Shown here: piece by piece, positions 1-10,965 of the stretch | Layout: each line of letters starts with the position of its first letter | How positions within the stretch are numbered: the first letter of the stretch is position 1 | Assembly: GCF_964019765.1 (NCBI RefSeq) | Contig: NZ_OZ026461.1 | Location: forward strand, 248,001-312,000 | Direction of reading: 5' to 3' | Source: Spiroplasma endosymbiont of Panorpa germanica | GTDB lineage: Bacteria > Bacillota_I > Bacilli_A > Mycoplasmatales > Mycoplasmataceae | DNA: 64,000 bases | The notes under the pieces: generated by a model | The model's database searches: none | What the model was told of the DNA's origin: nothing | The model's input: the letters and a program-made list of their open reading frames with translations, nothing else | Made by a program: the position numbers and the translations under genes

Positions 1-916
1 GAACATCAATTCCTCTAGCAGCAACATCGGTCGCTACTAATACTTTAGTTGCTGATGTTTTAAAAGCTTTTAAAGCACGATTTCTTTCGCTTTGTCTTTT
101 GTCTCCATTGATAACAAATGATCTGACTCCATTTTTATAAAGTAGATTACTAATTTCCTCTGTTTGAGATTTTGTATTAGCAAAAATAATGCTTAATTCA
201 GGTTTAATGTTATTATAAATTGCTACAAGCGCATCTTCTTTATTGTGAGTTTTTGTATCAATAAAGTATTGCTTAATATTAGAACCACTTAAAGCAGTTC
301 TCTCTACTGAAATTTCTACAGGATCTTTTAGGTATTTGTTTGCTATTTCAATAACTTGTTTATTCATAGTTGCTGAAAATAAAAGTGTTTGATGTTCTTC
401 GGGAACTACTCTAAAAAGATTGTCAATATCTTGTTTAAATCCCATTTTCAGCATTTCATCAGCTTCGTCTAATACAACAGTTCTAACTTGGTCAAGTTTC
501 AGCACTTTTCTATTTAATAAATCAGTGATTCTTCCTGGTGTTCCAACAACAATGTTGGTTCTCTTTAAAGCTTGAATCTGGCGAGAAATATTAGCTCCCC
601 CAGTTACACCAGTTGAGGTAATTCCCTCTAAATACATTGATAAGTCGCGTACTTTATCTAAAACCTGTAAAGATAGTTCTCTAGTTGGTGTTACGATAAT
701 TGCTTGAACAAAGTTCACATTTGGAGTGATTCTTTCAAGAATTGGTAATAAAAAAGCGGCTGTTTTTCCAGTTCCGGTTTGAGATTTTCCAATAATATCT
801 TTATTTTCTAAGGCAACAGGAATTGTTTTTTCTTGTATTTCTGTTGCTATAGTTAAGTTGTGTTTTGCAAGAGCTTTTTGCAATTGCGGTTTTAAGTTTA
901 TTTCGTTAAAATTCAT
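1..916 (-). CDS. DEAD-box RNA helicase (3' end beyond window)
   Basis: ATP-dependent RNA helicase acting in mRNA turnover, ribosome assembly or translation in the cytosol. The first 305 codons are visible from ATG at 914-916, behind a GAAAGGAAA ribosome binding site. In order the protein shows a Q-motif region, Walker A SQTGTGKT, PTREL, VGTPGR, DEAD, SATM, and the start of the second RecA domain up to VATDVAARGIDV at the window edge; motif VI lies outside. The motif set is diagnostic of the family. Whether it is CshA- or DeaD-like cannot be decided without the C-terminus. Confidence 0.95.
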   Translation of the reverse strand, partial: MNFNEINLKPQLQKALAKHNLTIATEIQEKTIPVALENKDIIGKSQTGTGKTAAFLLPILERITPNVNFVQAIIVTPTRELSLQVLDKVRDLSMYLEGITSTGVTGGANISRQIQALKRTNIVVGTPGRITDLLNRKVLKLDQVRTVVLDEADEMLKMGFKQDIDNLFRVVPEEHQTLLFSATMNKQVIEIANKYLKDPVEISVERTALSGSNIKQYFIDTKTHNKEDALVAIYNNIKPELSIIFANTKSQTEEISNLLYKNGVRSFVINGDKRQSERNRALKAFKTSATKVLVATDVAARGIDV

Positions 917-1191
917 TTGAATTTCCTTTCTGTCAGTTGGAGGAATAAGGTATGACCATTTTTAAAATTTAAAAATCCTTAATACTTGAAAAAATTCTCA
1001 GACCAAACGAACAGAAATCAAGTTTTCTACAACTTATTAAGTATAGTTTATTTAACTCCTTATGTCAAATGATTAATCACCTTTTTTACAAAAAATATTG
1101 CACATAATCGACAAAAAGTTTGGAAAATATAGCTAAAAATAGTAAAATAATAATGATTTGGTTTACCAAAGATTAGATAAGAGGAAGCGAA

Positions 1192-1962
1192 ATGAGCGAT
1201 AATAAATATAAACCAGTTGATTATGCTGAGATAATTATTTCAGAAGTTGATTCAGCATACAAAAATTTTATAAAAAATAATTCTAAATTATTTGTTTTAC
1301 CCGAGGAAATTGCAACTTTCATTAAAAACACTAAAAAAATCAGTGACCGTGAAAACCTAGAAAGATATACAGTTGTTTTAGAAAAGAATTTCATAAAAAT
1401 TACTTGTAAGCCAGAAAAAGAAAATTTTGCTATTTTCTTAAACCACCATTTCTATTTGGTTAGAAACTCACTGATAAATATAAAATCAATTGATGCTAAT
1501 TTAGAGGAGCAAAAATTAGAAACTTCAGTAATTAGCGAACCAATGGGAATGGATATTGTAGCACTTACAGCAGTTCATATGCTAGGAGCTAATGCATCTC
1601 AACTGCAAGAAACTTATAAAAAATTAGAATTGCAAAATGATGATCAATCAGTTTACAAAAGTCTAATTAAATTTCTTGAGGACACTTTGAATTTAGATGG
1701 AGAATCTGCTTTTAAAATGCTTTTAGATAACATTGCAAATTACCTACAAAAATATAATGAAGTATACAAGGTAATCTCAGATTTACCCGAAGATGAAATG
1801 AGTGCAAAGAGAATCGAAATGTTCATGTACTGCACTGATGCTTACTTCCTTTTAGGAATTATTTACAAAATTTTACTAAAAACACCATTAAATAGCGGTG
1901 TAATTGACCAAGATATTTACGATCGATTATCACCAGAACTTGATGCTTTTAAAAATATTTAA
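1192..1962 (+). CDS. hypothetical cytosolic protein, 256 aa
   Basis: ATG follows AAGAGGAAGCG. No signal peptide or membrane segment is visible. The chain is acidic and probably mostly helical, with a hydrophobic stretch near residues 120-135 (MGMDIVALTAVHMLGA). I do not recognise the family. It sits alone between the divergent helicase and the str operon and is closed by its own hairpin, so it is probably monocistronic. Confidence 0.75.
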   Translation: MSDNKYKPVDYAEIIISEVDSAYKNFIKNNSKLFVLPEEIATFIKNTKKISDRENLERYTVVLEKNFIKITCKPEKENFAIFLNHHFYLVRNSLINIKSIDANLEEQKLETSVISEPMGMDIVALTAVHMLGANASQLQETYKKLELQNDDQSVYKSLIKFLEDTLNLDGESAFKMLLDNIANYLQKYNEVYKVISDLPEDEMSAKRIEMFMYCTDAYFLLGIIYKILLKTPLNSGVIDQDIYDRLSPELDAFKNI

Positions 1963-1972
1963 ATAATCAATT

Positions 1973-2000
1973 AACTTCAAAGAAATTTGAAGTTTTATTT
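1973..2000 (+). terminator. weak intrinsic terminator after the 256-aa gene
   Basis: Nine-base arms AACTTCAAA (1973-1981) and TTTGAAGTT (1986-1994) with a GAAA loop, then a T-rich run. The low G+C of the stem makes it weak, but its place just after the TAA fits. Confidence 0.6.
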
Positions 2001-2020
2001 TACAAAATTTGCCAAAAATA

Positions 2021-2049
2021 TTGCATTAACAGGGTATTAAATGTATTAT
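2021..2049 (+). promoter_or_regulatory. sigma-70-type promoter of the str operon
   Basis: TTGCAT (2021-2026) and TATTAT (2044-2049) are separated by exactly 17 bp. About 40 bp of leader follows before the strong AAAGGAGG ribosome binding site of rpsL. Confidence 0.65.
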
Positions 2050-2098
2050 ATATTAGTGTAACTTCGATACACACGGTATTGTGGAAAGGAGGCTGAAT

Positions 2099-2518
2099 AT
2101 GCCAACAATTAACCAATTAGTTAGAAAACCTCGTAAAGCGAAAACTTGAAAAACAAAAGCGCCCGCTTTGAATCGTGGAGTAAATACTTTGTTAAAAAAA
2201 GTAACTAAAGTTTCTTCACCTCAAAAAAGAGGGGTTTGTACGCGTGTTGCAACAATGACACCTAAAAAACCCAACTCTGCGTTACGTAAATACGCAAGGG
2301 TTCGTTTAACAAACGGAATGGAAGTAACAGCTTATATTCCGGGAGAAGGACATAACCTACAAGAACATAGTGTTGTTTTAATCCGTGGGGGAAGAGTAAA
2401 AGACTTACCTGGGGTTCGTTACCATATCGTTCGTGGTACTTTAGATACAACTGGAGTAAACGGAAGAATGCAATCACGTTCACTATACGGAACTAAACGT
2501 CCAAAAGAGAAAAAATAA
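2099..2518 (+). CDS. rpsL: 30S ribosomal protein S12
   Basis: Component of the decoding centre of the small ribosomal subunit, 139 aa. The start is the ATG at 2099, 7 nt after AAAGGAGG, giving the usual N-terminus [15 protein letters not shown]. One TGA is read as Trp at residue 17. Conserved S12 blocks KPNSALRK and [11 protein letters not shown] are intact. First gene of the str operon, 31 nt before rpsG. Confidence 0.98.
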
Positions 2519-2549
2519 ATATTAAAAAATAAATAGAAAGGGTTAAAAT

Positions 2550-3017
<468 letters not shown>

Positions 3018-3056
3018 AATTTATCAATCATTTTTAAATATAAAGGAGAAAATAAA

Positions 3057-5126
3057 ATGCCAAGACAATTTAGTCTAGAAAAAACACGTAACTTTGGTAT
3101 TATGGCCCACATCGATGCGGGTAAAACCACTACCACAGAACGTATTTTATTCCATACTGGTAAAATTCATAAAATTGGTGAAACTCATGAAGGAGCTTCG
3201 CAAATGGACTGAATGGCACAAGAACAAGAACGTGGAATTACAATTACATCAGCTGCAACAACAGCTTTTTGAAGAGATTTACGTTTTAACATAATTGATA
3301 CTCCTGGCCACGTGGACTTTACTGTTGAAGTAGAACGTTCATTACGTGTTTTAGATGGAGCTGTAGCTGTTTTAGATGGTCAAAGTGGGGTAGAACCTCA
3401 AACTGAAACTGTTTGAAGACAAGCAACAACTTATAAAGTACCAAGAATTGTTTTTGTTAACAAAATGGATAAAACTGGAGCAGATTTCATCTACTCTGTT
3501 AAATCAATCGGGGATAGATTGGGAGCTAAAGCTTCACCAATTCAACTACCAATCGGAGCAGAAGATGCTTTTGATGGAATTATTGATTTAGTAGAAATGA
3601 AAGCTTACCACTTTGATGGAAAAGCTGAAGAAATTGCAAAAGAAATAGAAATTCCTGCTGATTTAAAAGATCAAGCAGCACAATTGCGAAACGAGTTAAT
3701 CGAATCAGCTGTTGAATATGATGAAGCTTTAATGGAAAAATTCCTTGATGGAAAAGAATTAAGTGTAGCTGAAATCAAACAAGCGATTCGTAAAGGGGTG
3801 CTTTCAGCTGAATTCTTCCCTGTATTAGCTGGTTCAGCATTTAAAAACAAAGGTGTTAAATTATTATTAGACGCTGTAACTGATTATTTACCATCACCAT
3901 TAGATGTACCAGCAATTAAAGGTATTCTTCCAAATGGTCAAGAATCAGAACGTAAAGCTGATGATAAAGAACCTTTCTCAGCATTGGCTTTCAAAATTAT
4001 GACTGACCCATTTGTTGGAAAATTAACTTTCTTTAGAGTTTACTCAGGAGTACTACATAAAGGAAGTTACGTATTAAACGCTACAAAAGATAAAAAAGAA
4101 CGTGTTGGACGTTTATTAAAAATGCATGCCAATGACCGTGAAGAAATCGAAGAAGTTTACGCTGGGGATATCGCCGCAGCGGTTGGACTAAAAGATACTA
4201 CTACTGGGGATACACTAACTGATGAAAAACATGAAATCATTTTAGAGTCAATGGTTTTCCCAGAACCAGTTATTAACCTAGCTTTAGAACCAAAAACTAA
4301 AGCTGACCAAGAAAAAATGGGAATCGCTTTGAATAAACTTTCAGAGGAGGATCCAACATTTAGAACATTTACTGATGAAGAAACTGGACAAACAATTATT
4401 GCTGGTATGGGTGAACTACACTTAGACATTATTGTTGACCGTATGCGTCGTGAATTTAAAGTAGAAACCAACGTTGGAGCTCCACAAGTTTCATACCGTG
4501 AAACTATTAAAACCCCAACTCGTGCGGAAGGTAAATATGTAAAACAATCAGGAGGACGTGGACAATATGGTCACGTTGTGATTGAATTTGAACCAAACCA
4601 CGATAAAGGTTTTGAATGAGTTGATAAAATTGTTGGGGGTAAAATCTCAAAAGAATATATCAATGCTGCCAAAGCTGGACTTCAAAATGCCCTACAAAAC
4701 GGGGTAATTGCTGGATATCCAATGATCGATGTTAAAGCAACAATCGTTGATGGTTCATACCATGATGTCGATTCAAATGAGATGGCATATAAAATCGCCG
4801 CTTCAATGGCTCTAAAAGAAGGTGCTAAACGTATGCAACCAGTTCTATTAGAACCAATTATGTCAGTTGAAGTAACAATTCCAGATGAATACTACGGAGA
4901 TGTAATGGGTAATATTTCATCAAAACGTGGTCTAATCGAGGGAAGTGAACAAAGAGGTAATGCTCAAACTGTTAAATCAAAAGTTCCATTAAGTGAAATG
5001 TTTGGTTATGCAACAGAATTAAGATCATTTACTCAAGGACGTGGTAACTACACTATGCAATTTAGCCACTATAATGAAGCACCAAAATCAATTGCAGAAG
5101 AAATTATTAAAAAATCTGGAAAATAG
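3057..5126 (+). CDS. fusA: elongation factor G
   Basis: Translocation GTPase, 689 aa, the normal length for the family. ATG at 3057 follows AAAGGAGAAAATAAA. P-loop AHIDAGKT spans residues 17-24, followed by the switch region, DTPGHVDFT and NKMDKTGAD. The domain IV glycine-rich stretch (GGRGQYGHV) and C-terminal [11 protein letters not shown] block are intact. Several TGA codons are read as Trp. Co-transcribed with rpsL and rpsG. Confidence 0.98.
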
Positions 5127-5190
5127 AAGATATTTTTATAAAGTTAAAATACTTTATTTCCAGTGCAAAACTATTGTATTTAAATCTATT

Positions 5191-5196
5191 TATAAT
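5191..5196 (+). promoter_or_regulatory. possible -10 element of a separate tuf promoter
   Basis: The 123-bp fusA-tuf gap holds TATAAT at 5191-5196. A TTGTAT upstream (5174) is only 11 bp away, too close for a normal spacer, so the -35 is unclear. No terminator was seen between fusA and tuf; tuf may use both this site and read-through. Confidence 0.35.
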
Positions 5197-5249
5197 ACAA
5201 TTATAAATGACATTTGTCGTATTACTATAAATGAAGGGAAATTAAAAAA

Positions 5250-6437
5250 ATGGCAAAAGAACAATTTGATCGTAGTTTGCCCCATGTTAACATCGGAACA
5301 ATCGGACACGTTGACCACGGTAAAACTACATTAACAGCTGCAATTACTAAAGTATTAGCAGCAAAAGGTGGAGCAGAATTTAAAGATTATGCAAACATCG
5401 ATAACGCACCAGAAGAAAGAGAACGTGGAATTACAATTAATACTTCACACGTTGAATATAAAACAGCTAAAAGACACTACGCTCACGTAGACTGTCCTGG
5501 CCACGCCGATTATGTTAAAAACATGATTACAGGAGCTGCTCAAATGGATGGAGGAATCCTTGTTGTTGCCGCAACTGATGGACCAATGCCTCAAACTAGA
5601 GAACATATCCTATTATCAAGACAAGTTGGAGTACCAAAAATCGTTGTTTTCTTAAACAAATGTGACATGGTTGATGACGAAGAACTAATCGATTTAGTTG
5701 AAATGGAAGTTAGGGACTTATTGACATCATATGAATTTGATGGAGATGGAGCACCAGTTATCCGTGGGAGTGCTTTAAAAGCACTTGAAGGTGACGCAAA
5801 ATGAGAAGCTAAAATTGAAGAATTAATGAACGCAGTTGATGAATACATCCCAACTCCAGTTCGTGAAACTGATAAAACTTTATTAATGCCAGTTGAAGAC
5901 GTATTTACAATTACTGGACGTGGAACTGTTGCAACAGGACGTGTTGAACGTGGAATTGTAAAAGTTAACGAAGAAGTTGAAATCGTTGGATTACATGAAG
6001 AAAGTAAAAAAACTGTTGTTACAGGATTAGAAATGTTTAGAAAATTATTAGACTTTGCTGAAGCAGGGGATAATGTTGGAGCATTACTACGTGGTGTTAA
6101 CCGTGAAGATATTGAACGTGGACAAGTTATTGCTAAACCAGGATCAATCAAACCTCATACTCAACTTAAAGCACAAGTTTATGCTTTAACTCAAGAAGAA
6201 GGTGGACGTCACAAACCATTCTTTAACAAATACCGTCCTCAATTCTACTTCCGTACAACTGATGTAACTGGTGAAGTTACATTACCTGCGGGAACAGATA
6301 TGGTTATGCCAGGGGATAACGTTGAATTAAACATTGAATTAATTAAACCAGTTGCCATCGAACAAGGAACTAAGTTCTCAATTCGTGAAGGTGGACGTAC
6401 TATTGGTGCGGGAACTGTTGTTGAAATTACTAAATAA
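5250..6437 (+). CDS. tuf: elongation factor Tu
   Basis: GTPase that delivers aminoacyl-tRNA to the ribosome, 395 aa. P-loop GHVDHGKT at residues 19-26, DCPGHADY and NKCDMVDD are all present. ATG follows AAGGGAAATTAAAAAA. One TGA near 5803 is Trp. Last gene of the str cluster, with a strong terminator immediately after. Confidence 0.98.
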
Positions 6438-6451
6438 CATTTTATAAATAG

Positions 6452-6480
6452 AAAAAACTGAGTTAACTCAGTTTTTTTAC
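6452..6480 (+). terminator. intrinsic terminator of tuf
   Basis: Perfect palindrome 6452-6477 with arms AAAAAACTGAG and CTCAGTTTTTT around TTAA, ending in a T run. Confidence 0.9.
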
Positions 6481-6521
6481 TTTTCATCTCAATGTAGAAA
6501 AATTATCAATAAAAGATTTTT

Positions 6522-6550
6522 TTGTATATTAAGTTTTTATATTATATAAT
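6522..6550 (+). promoter_or_regulatory. promoter of the GH18-like lipoprotein gene
   Basis: TTGTAT (6522-6527) and TATAAT (6545-6550) separated by 17 bp, 20 bp before the ATG. Confidence 0.6.
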
Positions 6551-6570
6551 ATTAAAAATAGGAGAAAAAT

Positions 6571-9501
6571 ATGAAAAAATTATTAATAGTTTTATCAAGT
6601 GTGGCTATAACAGCGCCAACAGTTTCGGCTGTAGTTTCTTGTACAAACTCAAGTAACAAGACTCCAATTCCTGAAGGAAAGGTTGAAATAGGTAATCGTT
6701 GAACTGGACTTGATGATTTAGATTTAGAAACAGGATCTAAAAGATCTAAAACTAACAAAACAACAAGTGTTTTAACAGAAAATCAAGGCCAAAAAAGTCG
6801 TAGTAAACTTTCAAGTAGTGATAAGCTTTTAAGAAGTACATTAGCTGATAAAAACTTGATTGAAAAGAATCTAATTCAAAATAGTGAGGATATTAAATTT
6901 AAGCCGTATGCAGATATTGGAATTGTTGAAGATAATGTTGAATATGGTTTAAAATGACATAGTAAATCAGGAGCGAGTTATGATAAAGCTATGGAAGCTA
7001 TGGGAATTAAAAACAAGGATGATGTAATTAATTACAATGATTTGGCCAAAATTAACAATGACTCTGACTTAATTAACAAAAGTAAGGGTGATGGGATTGT
7101 GCTTGGTTTCATGCAAAATGCCAGTGATAAAGGTGAGTTATCTCCGATGTGAGATGCTGCTCCAAAAGACTTTAACAATAATCAATCTGAAGAATGATTT
7201 ACATCACGTTTTAACAAGTGAAAAAAAGATGGTTTAGATACTAAAAATATGACAATTTCATTTGGTCCGTTTGCAAATTCATTCTGACATACTGCCTATC
7301 AAAATAACATGTCAGAAGAAGAGTTGGCAGACCAATTGTTAGCAATTTCTAACGTATATGGAACTCGCTCGTTTGATTTCTATTTTGCAGCACCTTATTT
7401 AAGTATTAGTGGAAGTTATAAAGAATCTCAAAAATTATTAGCAGGAGCTTTAAAAGTTTTACTAGAAAGAGATAATGATATTAGCAATCCTTGAGACTTT
7501 AGACTTTCACTTGTTAGTTCAACTGAATCAGGAGTTGGGGTTTCACCAGGATTTTTAAAAACTGGTAAAGAAGAACATGTTGGGGATGAATTTTCACCAC
7601 TTTATGTATTTACTAAATATTTAGGGATGAACTTCAAGCTTAACTTAGTAACAGGATATTTAACAACAGATCGAAAAGATCCTAAGGGAGATTGAGAAGC
7701 TGACATGATGAAATCAGCCATTCAGACCACTCAAGAATCGTGAAGAGCAACAAATAAAATTTTAAATGGCCAAGATATGTCAGAGAAAGACGTTTATCGT
7801 CGTATGGCTGTGACTCCTTGAGCTGGTCGTAGAGCAGAAAATGCTACCTATGATTTCACACCAAAAGATGCAGCAGAGTTAAGAAAATTTGCGATTGAAA
7901 AAGGTGTGGGAGAATTATCGATGTTTTATATCACTCGTGATCACCCATCTTTCTTTGAGAATAATGGGTTATCAGGAAATGCTCTAGCGGATAAAAACCC
8001 AATCGATCAAAACTTGCGCTCAGGTGCTGGTTTTGAAGAGTATGCTTATGCAAAAGCCTTAAATGGGAAAATGAGTTATGAAACAGCTCAAAGCTTAAAA
8101 GAAGTAACTGATAAAGAAAAAATTAAGCAATTAAAGGGTTATTTAGATCTAAAAACAATCGATGATAATAAAGCCTTTGATGATATCGAAAATGATGGTT
8201 GAGATGGAATCGGAGGGGGAGGACCTAGTACCTTACCTTGGGGAGATGGGGGTCCAACTTCTCCAATTGATCCAGGGAATCCACCAAGTAACAAAAGTCT
8301 TTATCGAGATCGTTATGAGGCTAACCCGGTTCGTACTCAAAATAATAATTGAATAACCAAAAAAACCAAAAAAACAACCTCATACTTCTCACCTTATTTA
8401 GATGCGGGTTTATGAGATGGTAATAATTTAGATGAAATCTACAACGGAGGAAACTCAGGTAAAGGTGTTAAAGGATTTAATCACTTAACTTTAGCTTTTG
8501 CTCAACAAGTGAACAAACACAATGACAGCTTAGAAATATCATTTGCTGGTTTAGAAAAAAACAACGAAGGATATTCTTACTGAGAACAAAATCAACTAAA
8601 AGGAAAAGTTTTAGATCCGATTGTTAAAAAAGGACATTTCAAAAATATTAAAGTTGCCTACGGTGGAGCTACTACTGGGGGAATGACTACTAAGAATCCT
8701 TGAAATGTAGCTTGAGAATTAAGTAACCATAATATGAATAAAGCTGTAGAAATACTAAAAGCCGGACTAATTGATTTCCAAAAAGAAATAGCAGATTTAG
8801 TAAATCAACCAATGACTAAAGCGATTGACTTTGATATTGAAGGACATGCTCAAGAAAATATCGATGAGTTAAGAGTACTAGCTAGAACCTTGGCTGAAAT
8901 GAAACAAAGTGATAAAAAATGAGATTTCTCACTGACATTACCAGTGTTGCCTTCAGGTTTAACAAATGTTGGTTATAAAGTTTTAGATGTTTTTGTTGAA
9001 GAGTATCATAATGCAGGTTTAAGTTATTTAGATATTCCAATTACTAACTTGATGTTAATGGATTATGGAAATCCAATTTACCAACAAGCAATTAAAAATG
9101 GACAAACTAACTTTGACTTAGCAAAACAAGCTTTACTTGCAACTAAAAACAATATTGCAACTTCAATATTTAACAATTATGGAGAAACAATTACTATTGA
9201 TAAAGTTTACCAACTTCTAGCAGCAACTCCGATGATCGGGGTAAATGATACTGTTGATGGGGTATTTACATTAGAAGATGCCAAGGAATTATATAACTGA
9301 GCTAACAATGTTGGTTTAGCATATGTTTCAATGTGATCTATGAATGATGACCGTGGTAGAAATAACAATATTAATGCGGTTAACAAAAGCTTAGTAACCC
9401 ATGGTTTAGCATATCTTGAACAATATGATTTCGCTAGAGCATTTGCAGGAGACTGAACAGATAAAATTATTAAACCAAGAGATAAATGAGAAAATAATTA
9501 A
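6571..9501 (+). CDS. lipoprotein with two GH18 chitinase-like halves
   Basis: 976-aa surface lipoprotein. Signal peptide with lipobox VVSC (Cys24), a low-complexity charged stretch, then two TIM-barrel-like halves joined by a Gly/Pro-rich linker at about 545-577. The C-terminal half carries the GH18 core D753-F-D755-I-E757, with E757 the expected acid. The N-terminal half looks like a diverged copy: its corresponding position reads D269-F-Y-F-A273, without the acid, and a second matching block occurs late in each half (VTPWAGRRAENA against ATPMIGVNDTV, then FTPKDAAELRKFA against FTLEDAKELYNWA). It therefore probably binds or cleaves chitin-like or GlcNAc-containing glycans outside the cell. 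Monocistronic, with its own promoter and terminator. The catalytic assignment rests on motif and layout, not on a search. Confidence 0.82.
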
Positions 9502-9556
9502 TAACTCAAATATTTCAAATAAATAATTTATTAGTAAAATTGATATTAATGAAAAT

Positions 9557-9593
9557 AACTCTGCGCGAATTTCGTGTGGAGTTTTTGTTTTTT
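9557..9593 (+). terminator. intrinsic terminator after the GH18-like gene
   Basis: Arms AACTCTGCGCGAA and TTCGTGTGGAGTT (some G-T pairs) followed by TTTTGTTTTTT. Confidence 0.75.
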
Positions 9594-9703
9594 AGGTTCG
9601 AGTATATTTATAAAACTAAAGCTTCTTCTTGTCAATAGGAAAAGGATTAAAATTTGATAATTATTAATTTTTAAATTTTAAATACGTCATAAAAAGTGAT
9701 TAA

Positions 9704-9737
9704 AAAAATAGACAGTAGTTTGCAACTGTCTATTTTT
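9704..9737. terminator. bidirectional terminator between convergent genes
   Basis: Arms AAAAATAGACAGT (9704-9716) and ACTGTCTATTTTT (9725-9737). With A-runs and T-runs on both sides it can serve the minus-strand carrier gene as well as the plus-strand gene. Confidence 0.75.
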
Positions 9738-9763
9738 ATTTATATCTATTGAATTGAAAATCA

Positions 9764-10825
9764 TTAACTAAATAGCTGTGTTGAACCAAGAACAGCTCCG
9801 ATGACTGTTCAAATTGGCATAGTTAATATTGCTGCGATTGTTGAAATCGATGTAACATTACATGCCAGTTCGGGTTCCTTATCAAAGTTAATGGCGTATA
9901 CAACAATAACATTTGCCGGAGGAGTGGCTGCCATTATCAAAATCACAGAAAGCTGGATCTCATTAATAGTTCATCCCCCAGTAGCATTACCAATTAGTGC
10001 AGTAATTATTGTCAAGATTAGAGCAATAATTGGGACCACAATAATTCTTATAAATGTTGCGTATCAAACACTTTTATCCTTTAAGGCTTTTTTAATATTT
10101 CCTTTGGCCATTTTCATTCCAATTGCAATTCAAGCAAGTGGTGTACAAACAGCTGCCAGTGCAGTTAGAACATTCGCAGTTGGAGGAAATAATAAATCAA
10201 TTCTGAAAGGAGAGAAGTGATCTACTCCGTTATATGTTACAAAATCAATTCCCGGAATTAGTTGAGTGGCTCAGATCGTAAAACCAATCATAGTAGCAAT
10301 TAAAACTGGATTGGAAAAGATTTTCTTTAAATTAGCTTTACGCTTTTTCTTAGATTCCTTTAATCCATCAATTTTTATTTGCTTTTTAATATCTTTTTGC
10401 TCTTGTAAAAAAGTCTTCATTTCTTTTTTACTCAAGTTTTGCTTCTTAATTTTTAAATCGCCTTTACTTAATAACCTCACCTGACTATAAACGGTATTAT
10501 CAGTACTCATAATTAAGAACCCCACAGAACATAAAAACACTCAATATGAAATATTGAAGTTATTGGCAGTTAGTTCCCCTGGAGCTCCAAATAATTCTTT
10601 AATTAAAGGCAATCCAAAGTAGGCTGTTGAACCTAGAGCAACACACATAGCTAAAGTATCTTGAATATCTTTTTTGTATTTTAAGAAAAAATACCTTGAT
10701 ATCATTGTCATTACTAAATAGAAAATAAATCCTAAAATAATAATTGAAAGTTCTGATTTGAACTGTTCCATGTCAACGTTTGCTAAGAAACTTTTTAAAA
10801 CCAGTGATGGCAACCCTAAAAGCAT
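9764..10825 (-). CDS. AEC-type (auxin efflux carrier family) transporter, probably 5'-truncated
   Basis: Membrane carrier of the AEC/malate permease type, 353 aa from the only ATG (10825). Hydrophobic helices flank a long, Lys-rich cytosolic loop (about residues 105-165) before FSNPVLIATMIGF; the end has TPLAWIAIGMKMAKG and the family-typical ATPPANVIVVYA block. The normal family N-terminus with helix 1 is missing. The open frame extends only 29 codons upstream of the ATG (family-like GFILTVKGILNKDWDQVFIKF), contains no standard start and is closed by TAG at 10913-10915. A shortened protein from 10825, a non-standard start, or a pseudogene are all possible. Confidence 0.75.
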
Positions 10826-10965
10826 TACAAATTTTATAAAGACTTGATCTCAATCTTTATTTAAGATTCCCTTGACTGTTAAGATGAAACCTAATGAACC
10901 ATTTGCTATTTGCTATAGATTTCTATATAATTAATTTATATTAGATAATGACAGGAGTTTGAAGC

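Noticed and set aside
5127-5249. A terminator between fusA and tuf
   Set aside because: No stem with a following T run could be found, so tuf may be partly read through from the str promoter.
5591-6151. A 186-codon open frame on the minus strand inside tuf
   Set aside because: It is the mirror of a highly conserved gene; codon bias of tuf keeps the opposite strand open, and there is no ribosome binding site or homologue.
8162-8356. A 64-codon frame inside the GH18-like gene
   Set aside because: Lies in another register over the Gly/Pro-rich linker; the main frame runs straight through with TGA as Trp.
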